Part shown: piece by piece, positions 10,721-20,843 of the stretch | How the letters are laid out: each line of letters begins with the position of its first letter | Position numbering within the stretch: the first letter of the stretch is position 1 | From: Hyperoodon ampullatus | Lineage: Eukaryota; Chordata; Mammalia; Artiodactyla; Ziphiidae | DNA length: 64,000 nucleotides | NCBI GenBank assembly: GCA_949752795.1 | Contig: OX457064.1 | Span: forward strand, 40,854,368 to 40,918,367 | Direction of reading: 5' to 3' | The notes under the pieces: model-generated | Seen by the model: only the letters and a program-made list of their open reading frames with translations | Databases searched by the model: none | Told to the model about the DNA's origin: nothing | Program-made: the position numbers and the translations under genes

Positions 10721-12049
10721 AGGTGAATTTTCTTTTCATAGTTTCTTTTCTTATTTTGGGATCCCCTTTTTCTTATGGCAGTACTCTACTTCCACAACCC
10801 CAATGCTCTTAGAGTTTCCCACATCAAAACGTCTACATTTCATTTGGTGAATTTTATTCCACTGGTGAAGCCATGGCAAACACTGGAGCCAGCAGCATTT
10901 AGAGAAAGAAAATAAGAGTAGTTGTTTTGACACCCTTTGGCAGACTACATAAAGCAAACAGCCCTCAGCCCCCTTCTGGTGTAGATTCCAAGATTCTGTT
11001 ATGAAAACTCACCTTTGGAGCTGCTTTCTGTCATTGAGCGTCATGGACTTACCAACTCATCAGTTATCCTAATTTTCACAATCATACTGACCCCTTTTAG
11101 CTCTCAGTCAATTCATTTAACCCTTCAGTTCTCTTGTTTACTAAGTCCTTGCAGTCTTCTGAGGTCACTAACACAGGTATTATTTTATTAGTATTTATTT
11201 TGGGCATTTCAGTACATTTTTCAAAAGGAGTAGAGAAAAACCTGAGTATTCAGTCACCCATCTTGACCTAAATATTTCATTATGCAGATATTTTCTACCA
11301 GTCTTTAATTACTATTCAAATTAATTTTAAAATAATAAGCAAATTCCTGACACCCAACTGTTGACTGAAAGTCAATAGAAGAACAAAAGAAAGAGCAAAA
11401 CAACTAACGTCCTTCAAAAACTTTAGTAATGTTTTCTGATTATTGAGAATTTTTATAAGCTTCACACTGAATTTTTTGTTTAATGGAATTAAGCATTTCA
11501 TACTTTACAAAAAGATTATAAAATAAAGCCCTCAGCAAAGTACCTCTAATTTGTATACCTTTTGACTTAAGCTCTGGAATTTATTATTAATACAGCCAAA
11601 TATAAGCAAGCATACCCTGAACATTATGAAGTGCATTTATACATTTTTATGAATTGGTTTCTTTATTAGCTGGTTGCAGGGCCTCCATAAAATTGAATGC
11701 CTGAAGGATTTTAATAGCAAATCATTGACTTTCCATTCATTTATTACTTCTACCCCTCATTTCTATTTCCTTGGCACGAAATTATCTTAACCATAACAGC
11801 ATATATTGAGTAGTTTTGACATAAGTGGAAATTTGACATATTATTTGCAAAGGGGAGCATTAGCCAGTTATAATTGAAATATTGGACTGCCTTACTATAG
11901 GTTAAATACAAACTATTGTATGTGCTCATTCAAGCACTTTTTAATTTCTTGATTTCACATCTCCATGTCACTACCTCAGTTCTGTTTCAGTTACTTCCTT
12001 TCTAGATTCTTGGAAGACCTCCTCTCTGTTCGACCTATATCCATCTTGC
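10721..12049. other. Unique-looking sequence, no gene seen
   Basis: AT-rich, with only short frames on the minus strand (10751-10957 and 11316-11501) that carry no motif. I recognise no repeat family here. Confidence 0.4.
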
Positions 12050-12262
12050 TCTTGTCCAGTTATTTCCCACTTAAGAGCCAGAAAGATTCTAATAATATGC
12101 AAAACAAAGCATGCCATTTTCTTGCTTAAAATTTTTCAACATATGCTCATTTCTCTTAGGAAAAAAGACAAAATTCCCTCACAGAAAAATTAAGAAACTG
12201 CAGAATCAGATCCCTTCCAAGCCTTCCACCCTCCTCCCCCTCCATGTTTCACTCAATGTAGT
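12050..12262 (+). repeat. L2 (LINE2) 3' fragment, left part
   Basis: Diverged L2 3'-end wording: GCCAGAAAGATTCTAATAATATGC near 12077, CATGCCATTTTCTTGC near 12110, and the phrase for 'tcagatcccttccaagcc' near 12208. Its continuation lies beyond the SINE, at 12660-12775. Confidence 0.55.
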
Positions 12263-12264
12263 TT

Positions 12265-12595
12265 TCTTTTTCATTTTTAAAATTTTTGACTGCGTTGGGC
12301 CTTCATTGCTGTGTGCAGGCCCCCTCTAGTTGCAGTGAGTGGGGGCCTCTCCCCACTGCAGTGCACAGGCTTCTCATTGCGGTGGCTTCTCTTGTTGCGG
12401 AGCACAGGCTCTAGGTGTGCAGGCTTCAGTAGTTGCCACACACGGGCTCAATAGTTGTGGCTTGCAGGCTCAGTAGTTGTGGCGCAAGGGCCTAGTTGCT
12501 CCGCAGCATGTGGGATCTTCCCGGACCAGGGCTTGAACCTGTGTCTCCTGCACTGGCAGGCAGATTCTTAACCACTGCACCACCAGGGAAGCCCC
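12265..12595 (-). mobile_element. CHR-1-type (long) SINE, antisense
   Basis: Full-length long form. The plus strand starts with the tail-proximal ACTGCGTTGGGCCTTC and ends CACCACCAGGGAAGCCCC (the SINE 5' end). The B box in antisense is GGGCTTGAACC near 12529. It interrupts the L2 copy. T-rich flanks make the target-site duplication ambiguous. Confidence 0.9.
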
Positions 12596-12602
12596 TTTTT
12601 TT

Positions 12603-12668
12603 CTTTTTTTAATTTTAATTTTATTTTGGAGTATAGTTAATTAACAATGTGTTAGTTTAGTTTCCTTT
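12603..12668 (-). mobile_element. Short L1 3'-end fragment, antisense
   Basis: ATTTTGGAGTATAGTTAATTAACAATGTGTTAG resembles the antisense of the last ~60 bases of a cetartiodactyl L1 3' UTR. It is extremely 5'-truncated. Confidence 0.55.
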
Positions 12669-12780
12669 TTCATAGCTCCTCCATTCAGATAAGATTCTAA
12701 CTATTTCAGAGTCTTTGCATATGCTGTTACCTCTGCTTGGAAAATACTTGGGCTTTTATTTTATAACCAGATTAGTCTCA
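12669..12780 (+). repeat. L2 3' fragment, right part
   Basis: TCTTTGCATATGCTGTTACC and CTGCTTGGAAAATACTTGG match the L2 3' region that encodes the well-known 'tttgcacttgctgttccctctgcctgg' wording. It continues the copy at 12050-12262. Confidence 0.55.
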
Positions 12781-13190
12781 TATTTATATTTTATCTTTTT
12801 ACTCAAGAAACTGCTATTTACTACTTACAGAATACCAGGCGCTATGATAGTATTGCAGATACAGTTGTGAGCACATAAGACACAGTCATTGGCCCCAAGA
12901 ATATTAGAATCAAAATAGGAAAACAGACCTGGAGCAAGTTCTTGCACAAATAACCTGACAGTTATGAAAGTGCTCCAAAAGAAAAGCATGGGACAGTATG
13001 AGAACGTAAAATAAGAGTGTAATAAGGATATTTCACCTAATCATAGATGTCAGAGAAAGTTCCCATGAAGAAATGATGATTAACTGAGCTGTGGATGAGT
13101 AACATTTAAAGAGGCAAAGTGGAGGGAAGAGCCGCATAAAGGCACTAATGTGGGAAAGATCAAGCAAAAGTGAAGAAATGCATTTCACTC
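12781..13190. other. Possible old interspersed repeat (growth-to-'caggcactatgatag' type)
   Basis: TACAGAATACCAGGCGCTATGATAG with downstream CAGTTGTGAGCACATAAGAC resembles a frequent ancient mammalian repeat (L2 or MIR related). No gene is seen. Confidence 0.35.
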
Positions 13191-13546
13191 TGTGATTGCT
13201 AGGGACTAACCTGTGTCCCCACAAAATACAAATGTTGAATCTGTACCCCACCAATGTGACGATATTTGGGATGGGACTTTTAGGAGGTAATTAAGCTTAA
13301 ATGAGATCATAAGGGTGAGGTTCTAATCAGATCGATTGGGGGACTTATAAGAAGAGGAAGAGGAAGGCCAAGAGAGGACACAGCAAGAAGGTGGCCATCT
13401 ACAAGCCAGGAAGAGAGCGCTCATCAGAAACCAAATCTGCCAATACTTGCTGTTGGGCTTCCAAACTTCCAGAACTGTGAAAAATAAATACCTATAAATA
13501 ATACTAATGGAATTTCGTTATGGCAGCCCAAGTAGACTAAGTGACT
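13191..13546 (+). mobile_element. MLT1-type solo LTR (ERVL-MaLR)
   Basis: It begins TGTGATTGCTAGGG, carries the MLT1 landmarks GTGTCCCCACAAAATAC, GATGGGACTTTTAGGAGGTAATTAAG and ACACAGCAAGAAGGTGGCC, and then CCAGAACTGTGAAAAATAAATACC with an AATAAA polyadenylation signal. It ends with TATGGCAGCCCAAGTAGACTAAG near 13541. No internal retroviral sequence adjoins it, so it is a solo LTR. It is closest in wording to MLT1C, from memory of the family. Confidence 0.8.
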
Positions 13547-14538
13547 GATCAAAGGCCTCCTTGAAACCCCAGATCTCAAAAATCTGCCCCTGCCCTTCTC
13601 TTGATCTCCTTTTTTATTTCTGTTTAGTTTGTTTGTTGTTTCTTCCTTCCATTGACAAACTTCTGCCCTGTGGCTTGAGAAAATGCTGCTCCAAGTTCCA
13701 AGTTTACTTTATGTAGATTACCTTCTAGAGCAGAAGTTAATCTCCCCTTTGAACCCCGAATATTCATATAAAAATTCCAGAGAAGGGCACTGATTGGTCC
13801 TGCTGGGTCATGTGCCTGGCATTACTGTGGAGTATGTCTAGGCACTGGGCTCACTCTGTAGCCAGAGTCAAGAGTCTTTTCTAGAAGAAGGAGCAGGTGA
13901 GAAAACCATACTGGGCAATCAGAAGCAATCACCATGACAGCCCAGCACTACGATCAGGTTTTAACCCCCTCCACCACTTTTTGACTCTGTACTTTACTCA
14001 TTTCTTTGAGAGTACTTCACTTTCAACGGTGGCTTAGCCTTTAAATATTTAGAAAAACATGACACTTAAAGAAACTCTCAGAATCCATTTACAATGTGAC
14101 TAGTGTAAATATTTTTTTACTTGATTTCAAGTATGTTACAATGGAATATCTGAAATCATATTGCACATTAGAATTCAGAAGCATTTTATAACTGCAAGAA
14201 AAACAGAAAATTAGAAGCTAACTTTTCCAGCTTTTATAAGCACCAGACCTTTTTCTGCACTCACTCGTATGACAAGAATTGGTTATACTAACTTTTCCAT
14301 TTGTATTGAAAATGATAATTTTACCCATGAAATGTCTCAACACCTAGTAAATTCCTCCTTAGAAAAAATAGTCTATCAAATATGGAAATATTTCACCATC
14401 CTTAACAAATTGTAATATGGATAAAAATACAAATGAGGAAAATAAACAGTTTATAGTAAAATAGATAAATTTAGATAGGTTGTAATGTTAACTGTTAACA
14501 GCTGCCAATATATGTTGCTTATCATAAATTCTAGAATA
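13547..14538. other. Unique-looking sequence, no gene seen
   Basis: No repeat family or sustained open frame was recognised across this interval. Confidence 0.4.
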
Positions 14539-14553
14539 GAGAGTGGTGTTTTG

Positions 14554-14762
14554 TTTTGTTTTGTTTTTTTGTGGTGCGCGGGCCTCTCACCGTTGTGGCC
14601 TCTCCCGTTTCGGAGCACAGGCTCCGGACGCGCAGGCTCAGCGGCCATGGCTCACGGGCCCAGCCGCTCCATGGCATGTGGGATCCTCCCGGACCGGGGC
14701 ACGAACCCATGTCCCCTGCATCGGCAGGCGGACTCTCAACCACTGCGCCACAAGGGAAGCCC
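14554..14762 (-). mobile_element. CHR-2-type SINE, antisense
   Basis: The tail is a TTTTG-interrupted T tract. A perfect 15-bp target-site duplication GAGAGTGGTGTTTTG lies at 14539-14553 and 14763-14777. Confidence 0.95.
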
Positions 14763-14777
14763 GAGAGTGGTGTTTTG

Positions 14778-15553
14778 CTTTATGCTTCAGGATCCCTAGG
14801 AATCGTTCAAGTGTACAAAGAAAATAAATCCATAATTCCAAATTACTTATAGAAATATAAATTTATCTAAAACTTATACTAAAACTATACATAGGAACAA
14901 TTTTATTTAATGAGAGTGAGTTGTTAACAATATGTAAAATTGAGTGCTTCCTTTATGCTTGGCATTGTTATAGGTACTTGGGATATATCAGTGAATAAAG
15001 CAAAGTTGCTTGCACTCATAGAGCTGAAGTTCTAAAAGATTCTAATAATGATTTATAGTATAGGTGAAAATTTCAAAGATATCTCACAATAAATGAGGGA
15101 TCTGGTATTGTGTAGCTATCAGACAGACCCCTATAAATTGGCTCTTACCTTTGTGAAATCAACTCATTTCACAGTCTAGCCTTCAACCACATAGGTACAG
15201 AAACCTGATGTTGCACATACCAAATGGTGCTATATCTGTCTCTCACAGGTGAAATCAAATTAAACTCAAAAACGCCAGTGTCTGTAACAAGAACACTGAC
15301 TTACTGGCTTACATTAAAAACTATAAAGGCTGCTGTACAGGGACTAAGCTCCTGTATGCATTCTTTCTCTGTGGACAAAATCTAGAAAAGCCAAGCTATA
15401 ATCAAAAGATTGCTTGTAGAGCATAAAATTACAATATGGGAATTGAAGAGATGTTTCAGATATTTGCAATATCAGATTTTTTAAAATCTGCTAATATTAG
15501 CCTTCTATGAAGTGCCTAGCTCCAAATTTTTGTGCAAATTATTTTGCATTCTC
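14778..15553. other. Mostly unique sequence; possible old repeat at about 14940-15060
   Basis: GCTTGGCATTGTTATAGGTACTTGGG near 14959 with GTGAATAAAGC resembles a common ancient repeat of the L2/MIR group. No gene is seen in the rest. Confidence 0.35.
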
Positions 15554-15565
15554 TAATACACGTAG

Positions 15566-15713
15566 GGTGGGATAGGGAGGGTGGGAGGGAGACGCAAGAG
15601 GGAGGAGGTATGGGGATATATGTATACGTATAGCTGAATCACTTTGTTATACAGCAGAAACTAACACACCATTGTAAAGCAATTATACTCCAATAAAAAT
15701 GTTTAAAAAATAA
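15566..15713 (+). mobile_element. Severely 5'-truncated L1 (3' UTR only)
   Basis: Last ~145 bases of a young cetartiodactyl L1: GGTGGGATAGGGAGGGTGGG, GCTGAATCACTTTGTTATACAGC, CCAATAAAAATGTTTAAAAAA. A likely target-site duplication is TAATACACGTAG (15554-15565) and AATATACACATAG (15714-15726). Confidence 0.88.
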
Positions 15714-15726
15714 AATATACACATAG

Positions 15727-16747
15727 ATAAACACAAACATGCTTACTTCTAGTGACCAATTCTGTGAAGAGCTCTCCCTTTGTCTAGTTAGGAACATGAT
15801 TCCTCAGTCTTTCCAACTGTCCTTCCCTCAGATCTTCTCCCTGGGAAAAGAAAAGCAAAAGGGTGCAGAAAATGTGCTTGTCTCTGCTCTAAATAGTTTG
15901 CATGATCTTCATTACCTTGAAGTAGACCTGCCTTAGCAAATGTAACACAGGATTTCAATCTGGAACTCCTTCTTGTTTCTCTGAGTCTCCAGTTAATATC
16001 TAATATTCTCTAATTTCTAACTGATTTGTTTTTTTAATGTTTTTTTTTCCCCAATCTGTGACACTTTCTGTATTTCTGGGCTTAGTCTCTGAAATTGGAT
16101 TTTGTACACTCTTAATGATAGTCCTCACTTTTTCTCCACCTACCACAGGTTTATTATTTTACCAAACTTTCACCAGTCTTTTCACTGTCAACTCTACTTT
16201 AAAATTGTCCTTCTTACATGTTTCTGCTGCATCCTCTCTGGATGAATTTATTGTCTCTACTAATCTCCCCAGTTATTGTGTCCTATGACTTTGTGAGGAG
16301 TTGAAGTAAGTCTGGTTTATATACAGAGCACAATAAATGCTCCCCACAGAAGACAGTGGCATTTGTGCAAAGGGTGGTGCTTTCAATAAAGTACAGCTGG
16401 AAAAAGCATTTGTGATATCGAATTACATATGGGTTATTCATATCCAACAAAATCAATGGTGCGCTTATCCTTAATGGATCACTCTGAAACTGGCTTCTAA
16501 TTCACAGTACAACCCAGGCTTCTCAATGTAACATTTGGAGATCTGCTATACATCATTGCCCAAAGTCTTCATATCATGACCTGGAAGATAAACCTGAACT
16601 GACCTTTGGTTATCGGTATGTCATGGACATACCCAGGACATGCTGCTTTACTAGTGAAATCATTGTTGCTGCTAGAATATTTATTTTATTTTATTCATTC
16701 ATTCACTCAGTTAGTTGGTTACTTAGCTACTTACGGTAGACATAGAA
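15727..16747. other. Unassigned sequence
   Basis: Only short, motif-free frames are visible (15739-15936, 16037-16288, 16606-16788). A short ATTC/TTTAT low-complexity run lies near 16680-16705. No gene is recognised. Confidence 0.35.
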
Positions 16748-17108
16748 GTGCATCAAGATCCCTCTTCAAGCAAGGACTCGTTGTCTAGCCGCAAGGACTT
16801 TGGAGAGCCTTCTAGCTTTAACTCCAAGTCCACCTCAGCTTTTGAACTGAAGACATGCTTTCTACAGGAAGGCCCCAGCCAATGACTGAGCAAGACTGTG
16901 ACATCAGGACATAGTCATTTCTGCTCAGAGTGGTACTTTTCGAGTTCATTTCACATTTTGCAGACTGTTTGAGCTACACCATGGTTTGATGACTACCCCG
17001 TCCCAATCCTGCTCCTTCCACTTTCCTTTCTCAGGTATGTCTTCCCAATATAACTTTTGTACATCTAACAACATTTTGGTATCTGACTCTTAGAGGACTC
17101 GATGCCAG
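16748..17108 (+). repeat. LTR-like repeat, copy A (ERV-type, unnamed)
   Basis: It pairs with 18330-18714 in the same orientation. Shared landmarks are CTTCAAG.AAGGACTCGTTG near 16762, CGCAAGGACT, GGCCCCA..CA.TGACTG, CCCAATCCTGCT near 17003 and AGAGGACTCGATGCCA at its end. Divergence is heavy. Its end has the layout of an LTR with a U5-like tail, but I cannot name the family. Confidence 0.5.
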
Positions 17109-18329
17109 AACTGGAGTTTTAGAACTGGATCACTTCCTGCCCAGCTGGAAATGATAACCATATGTAAAGAGGACTGTGGGGCATGGATAGTCCCTAGCTC
17201 AAGCTCGTAGCTGGTTACTAAAATTTCACCATGTCACTGGGGCAAATACAGAGAAAATAATGCATATAAGGTCAGTTGAATCTGTTGATTGAAATTTAAT
17301 TTCATTGATACCCTAACTGAAAGATGTTGAAAGTTTAAAAGCTTTTAACAAATAATTGAAAACTAAGTGTGAGAGCCAGAGGGCTTTATCTCCTGAAGGG
17401 GGAGAGAAGAGAAAATAAACTAAGGATTTAATAGAGATTTTAAGTTTCAGTGACATTTTAATATTCAGCTGAGCAGGTCTGTTGTGCCAAGGTCATGACC
17501 CTGGTTGGGAGAACCTGGAACCCTGATACATGGAATCTCGGTGAACAAAGCCAAACATTCAACTCCTCAGATTTCTGTGAACCTCAGAGTCTGCATACGT
17601 GGCCAGTTCTCCCTTTTAAGAGCTTGCGATCTCCCTGTGAGGGAAGACACTGCAGAAACCTCTCCCAAAGCAACAGGGATTAACTTGAGGACCTAGCCTT
17701 ACCTCCTCTCCTGTCTTCAAGCCACTAGCAAGGGATAAGTAACAGCATATCTTAGGAATAGGCCACATATCTTAAGGGAGAAAAAGGGCTATATGTCAAA
17801 AGAGCTATAATGATTAGCTGCCAGGTATTGTTAGGAACTGGGGGAGTACAAGTAGGACTCAATTTTGAGGGTGCTTGATCAAGACGGTCATATAAGACTG
17901 GATGAGAGTGCCATTATTGCCTTGGGACCTCTTTTGAGATACAAGATTTAACACCACAGAAAGAACTCTAAAATTTACTGCTGAGATGGTACTAGAAACC
18001 TCCAGAAAGTGATGGCTTTGCTGCACCAAGTTGAAGTGCCAGAAATGCTGTGGCAGACAGTCGATAAATGAATTAAAAAGCTCCTGGCAGTGGGCATGAA
18101 TGAATATTCTGGGTAAAGCATGCTGATCTACCAAAAGATTACATTTTGGGGAAGACCTGAAAGACACCACTGTGAAAGGGATCATATTTTATCCACATTC
18201 ATATCATCCTTCTAAGTGTCCCCTCACAAAGGCAAGGGCACTCAAATTCTGGATAAGGGCTTCCCAGATGTGTATGGATAAGTGGACTCATGTGGCACAC
18301 GGGGAGGACAGTGGCAGATTTGGAGATGT
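17109..18329 (+). other. Sequence between the two LTR-like copies; possible degenerate ERV internal part
   Basis: It lies exactly between two same-direction related blocks. No gag, pol or env domain can be read and all frames are broken (longest 108 codons, on the minus strand at 17859-18185). That fits either a decayed internal part of a MaLR/ERVL-type element or unrelated DNA between two independent insertions. Confidence 0.35.
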
Positions 18330-18714
18330 GCCACTCAGCTCTTCTTCAAGAAAGGACTCGTTGACCATTCGCAAGGACTGTGCCATCAGCCTCAGGTGCT
18401 AACTTCTTCAGGCCAGCCTCCACTTTTGAGCTAAGATCACACTCTTCTGGTGGTGGCCCCATTCACTGACTGCAAAACACTGTGGTACAGAGGCCCAGTC
18501 ATTTCCATCCAAAGCAGGACTTCTCTGAGGGCTATTCCCTCCTCTGTATCGAACTGTCAGAATTCATCATTTCTGCATTAGGACCTGATGGCTCCCCATT
18601 CCCAATCCTGCTTCTACCTATTTCCTTTCACTAGTATAACTCGCCAACAAATCTGTTGTACTCCTAACTCTCCTAACTCAGCATCTCCTTCTCAGAGGAC
18701 CCGATGCACATAGT
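18330..18714 (+). repeat. LTR-like repeat, copy B (ERV-type, unnamed)
   Basis: Second copy of the repeat at 16748-17108. CTTCAAGAAAGGACTCGTTG near 18344, CCCAATCCTGCTT near 18600 and CAGAGGACCCGATGCACA at its end align with copy A. The alignment needs many substitutions and small gaps, so the pair is old. Confidence 0.5.
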
Positions 18715-19112
18715 TTTTTGGTTTTTTTACAAAGGAACCAAAATGTCAGAGAAGGAAAATCAAGATTTGGTGTCCTTCTGAGTTTAGGTTGATTCCACAG
18801 CCAAAACCTAGAAAAAGTTTCTACTGAGATATCAAAAATAATTACATTTGGAATTTTTACTTAAAACTTTTAAAACTTTATGTATTCAGAGAAATTTCCA
18901 CTTCTGGACTATGATGTAGTAACTAGTAGCAGACTAGTCCTTTTGCACTAAACAACTAAAACCTTGGACCAAATATACTAAAAGAAAAAACTTTTCAATA
19001 TTGTACAATAGGCAGAACAGGGATATTTAATAGAGGGGAAACAGATGTATTATGCCCATAATCACCTTGGTTTCTGCTTGGGAGCACTTCTGAACCATGG
19101 AGCATTAAGTGT
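18715..19112. other. Unassigned AT-rich sequence
   Basis: No gene, repeat family or RNA gene was recognised. Confidence 0.35.
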
Positions 19113-19235
19113 GTACTGGTGTGAATAGCATCTCCCCCAAATTTATGTTCACCTAGAACCTCACGATGTCACCATTTTTGGAAATAGGTTCTTTGCAGAT
19201 GTAGTTGGTTAAGATGAGATCATACTGGGTAAGAA
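19113..19235 (+). mobile_element. Partial MLT1-type LTR
   Basis: GTGTGAATAGCATCTCCCCC, CCTAGAACCTCACGATGTCACC and TTGCAGATGTAGTTGGTTAAG match the 5' third of MLT1-like LTRs. The remainder is missing, replaced by unrelated sequence after about 19235. Confidence 0.6.
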
Positions 19236-19532
19236 TGGGCACTGGAACCAACACATACATACAGTATGATTCAATTTGTATGAAGTTTTAGAACTGACAA
19301 AAATACAACAACAGTTTTCTTTGGATGATAAGGTTGTAGGGTGTACAGAGAGAAGGGGTGGAGATTTCTGGGAATATAAATTAGGGAGATTTCTGGGGTG
19401 ATACAGTTTTTCTATATCTTGAGAGGCGTACGGGCTACACTGGTGTGTGCATTTGTTTAACTTCAAACTTTACTCCACTGTAATTTTCACTCTGTAAATT
19501 GTATCTCACTTTTTAAAGTTTATTGAAAAACT
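19236..19532. other. Probably old L1 3' UTR-like or unassigned sequence
   Basis: Wording such as ATTTGTATGAAGTTTTAGAAC near 19275 and ACTTCAAACTTTACTCCACTG near 19460 hints at an old L1 3' end, but too weakly to name. No gene is seen. Confidence 0.3.
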
Positions 19533-19598
19533 TTGTGTATGTGTGTGTGTGTGTATATATATATATGTATATATATATATACACACGCATATATATAG
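19533..19598. repeat. Compound TG/TA microsatellite
   Basis: A run of TG repeats passes into TA repeats and then a short ACAC/ATAT tail. Likely length-variable between individuals. Confidence 0.9.
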
Positions 19599-19680
19599 TG
19601 TATTATTCTGTGAATACCTGAAAAATGCCCAATGTAGTCATCATGTCTTTTCTTTTTTTTTTTCATCATGTCTTTTCTTT

Positions 19681-20048
19681 TTTTGTTTTTATTTTATTTT
19701 ATTTTATTTATTTATTTATTTATTTTTGGCTGCGTTGGGTGTTCGTTGCTGTGCACGGGCTTTCTCTAGTTGTGGTGAGCCGGGGCCACTCTTTGTTGCA
19801 GTGTGTGGACCTCTCATTGTCATGGCTTCTCTTGTTGCGGAGCACAGGCTCCAGGCACGTGGGCCTCAGTAGCTGTGGCACGCGGACTCAGTAGTTGTGG
19901 CTTGTGGGCTCTAGAACTCAGGCTCAGTAGCCGTAGAGCACGAGCCCAGTTGCTCCGCAGCATGTGGGATCCTCCCTGGCCAGGGCTCGAACCCGTGTCC
20001 CCTGCATCAGCAGGCAGACTCCCAACCACTGCGCCACCAGGGAAGCCC
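19681..20048 (-). mobile_element. CHR-1-type (long) SINE, antisense
   Basis: The T/ATTT-rich tail is followed by GGCTGCGTTGGGTGTTCG and it ends CACCAGGGAAGCCC. The antisense B box region GGGCTCGAACCC lies near 19982. The flanks CATGTCTTTTCTT (left) and CATGCCTTTTCTT (right) form the target-site duplication. The left flank motif occurs twice, at about 19643 and 19664. Confidence 0.9.
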
Positions 20049-20060
20049 ATGCCTTTTCTT

Positions 20061-20827
20061 AATCTATGAATTCTTCATGATGCCATAACCAAATTTATTT
20101 CAATGCAAATAGGTTTCTATATGTTCTATATCTATATTATTCCTTTTTAATTCTACTTTTATTAATGCTTTAATAATATTACGTTAAACATTAAAATAGA
20201 GAGTTTGATATAAACATTATACCAAATACACTGCCTTCTATAAGCACCTAATTGATCAGCAAGTATTAGTTGAGGACCTTTATAAACAGTCCTCTGCTAG
20301 GCACTGTGAACAGAGGAAGAAGTAAACAGAAAACACAATTTAAAAGAAATCAATTACTTGATCCATATGAGACAGATAATATTGCTGGTGGAAAATACTT
20401 ACCATACACTGAGAAAATAAATGACAGTACAGTTTTAAATAGTACAGTACAGTTTTAAAGACAGCTGAAATTGTGACAAGCAACTTTTCAGGAAAGTGGA
20501 ACTTGAATAGGTTCTGAAAGATCAGTAGCACTTCCTTTTATCCAACCAAATCTGTCTCTTAACAGCCTGACATGCCTAATTTTTGTGTCTGCATGTATGC
20601 CAAAAAAATAAATAAATAAATCAGTCACCAGGAACTATTTACAGTACAATTTCTTCAAAACTAACAAGTTTCTATAAAATTTATGATATTTTCAGTAACT
20701 TAAAGGCCGCCATACAAACACACAAAGTTCTTTTCACATACAAAGTTCATTTAGATAGCCAAAAAATGGTGTTTTGAAGTTTGATGATTTGCTGAAACTT
20801 TCCTGCACTTATTCTTTGAGATATCTT
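20061..20827. other. Unassigned sequence with an old-repeat trace
   Basis: CTCTGCTAGGCACTGTGAACAG near 20293 resembles a common ancient L2/MIR-group repeat. Near 20430-20460 the phrase GTACAGTTTTAAA occurs twice in tandem. No gene is recognised. Confidence 0.35.
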
Positions 20828-20843
20828 AAAAATCTCCAGAATA

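Noticed and set aside
10751..10957. 68-codon minus-strand frame with Cys residues as a zinc-finger fragment
   Set aside because: The Cys and His residues do not have C2H2 spacing and no linker motif is present.
17859..18185. 108-codon minus-strand frame as a retroviral gene
   Set aside because: It runs opposite to the LTR-like blocks and shows no gag, protease, polymerase or envelope motif.
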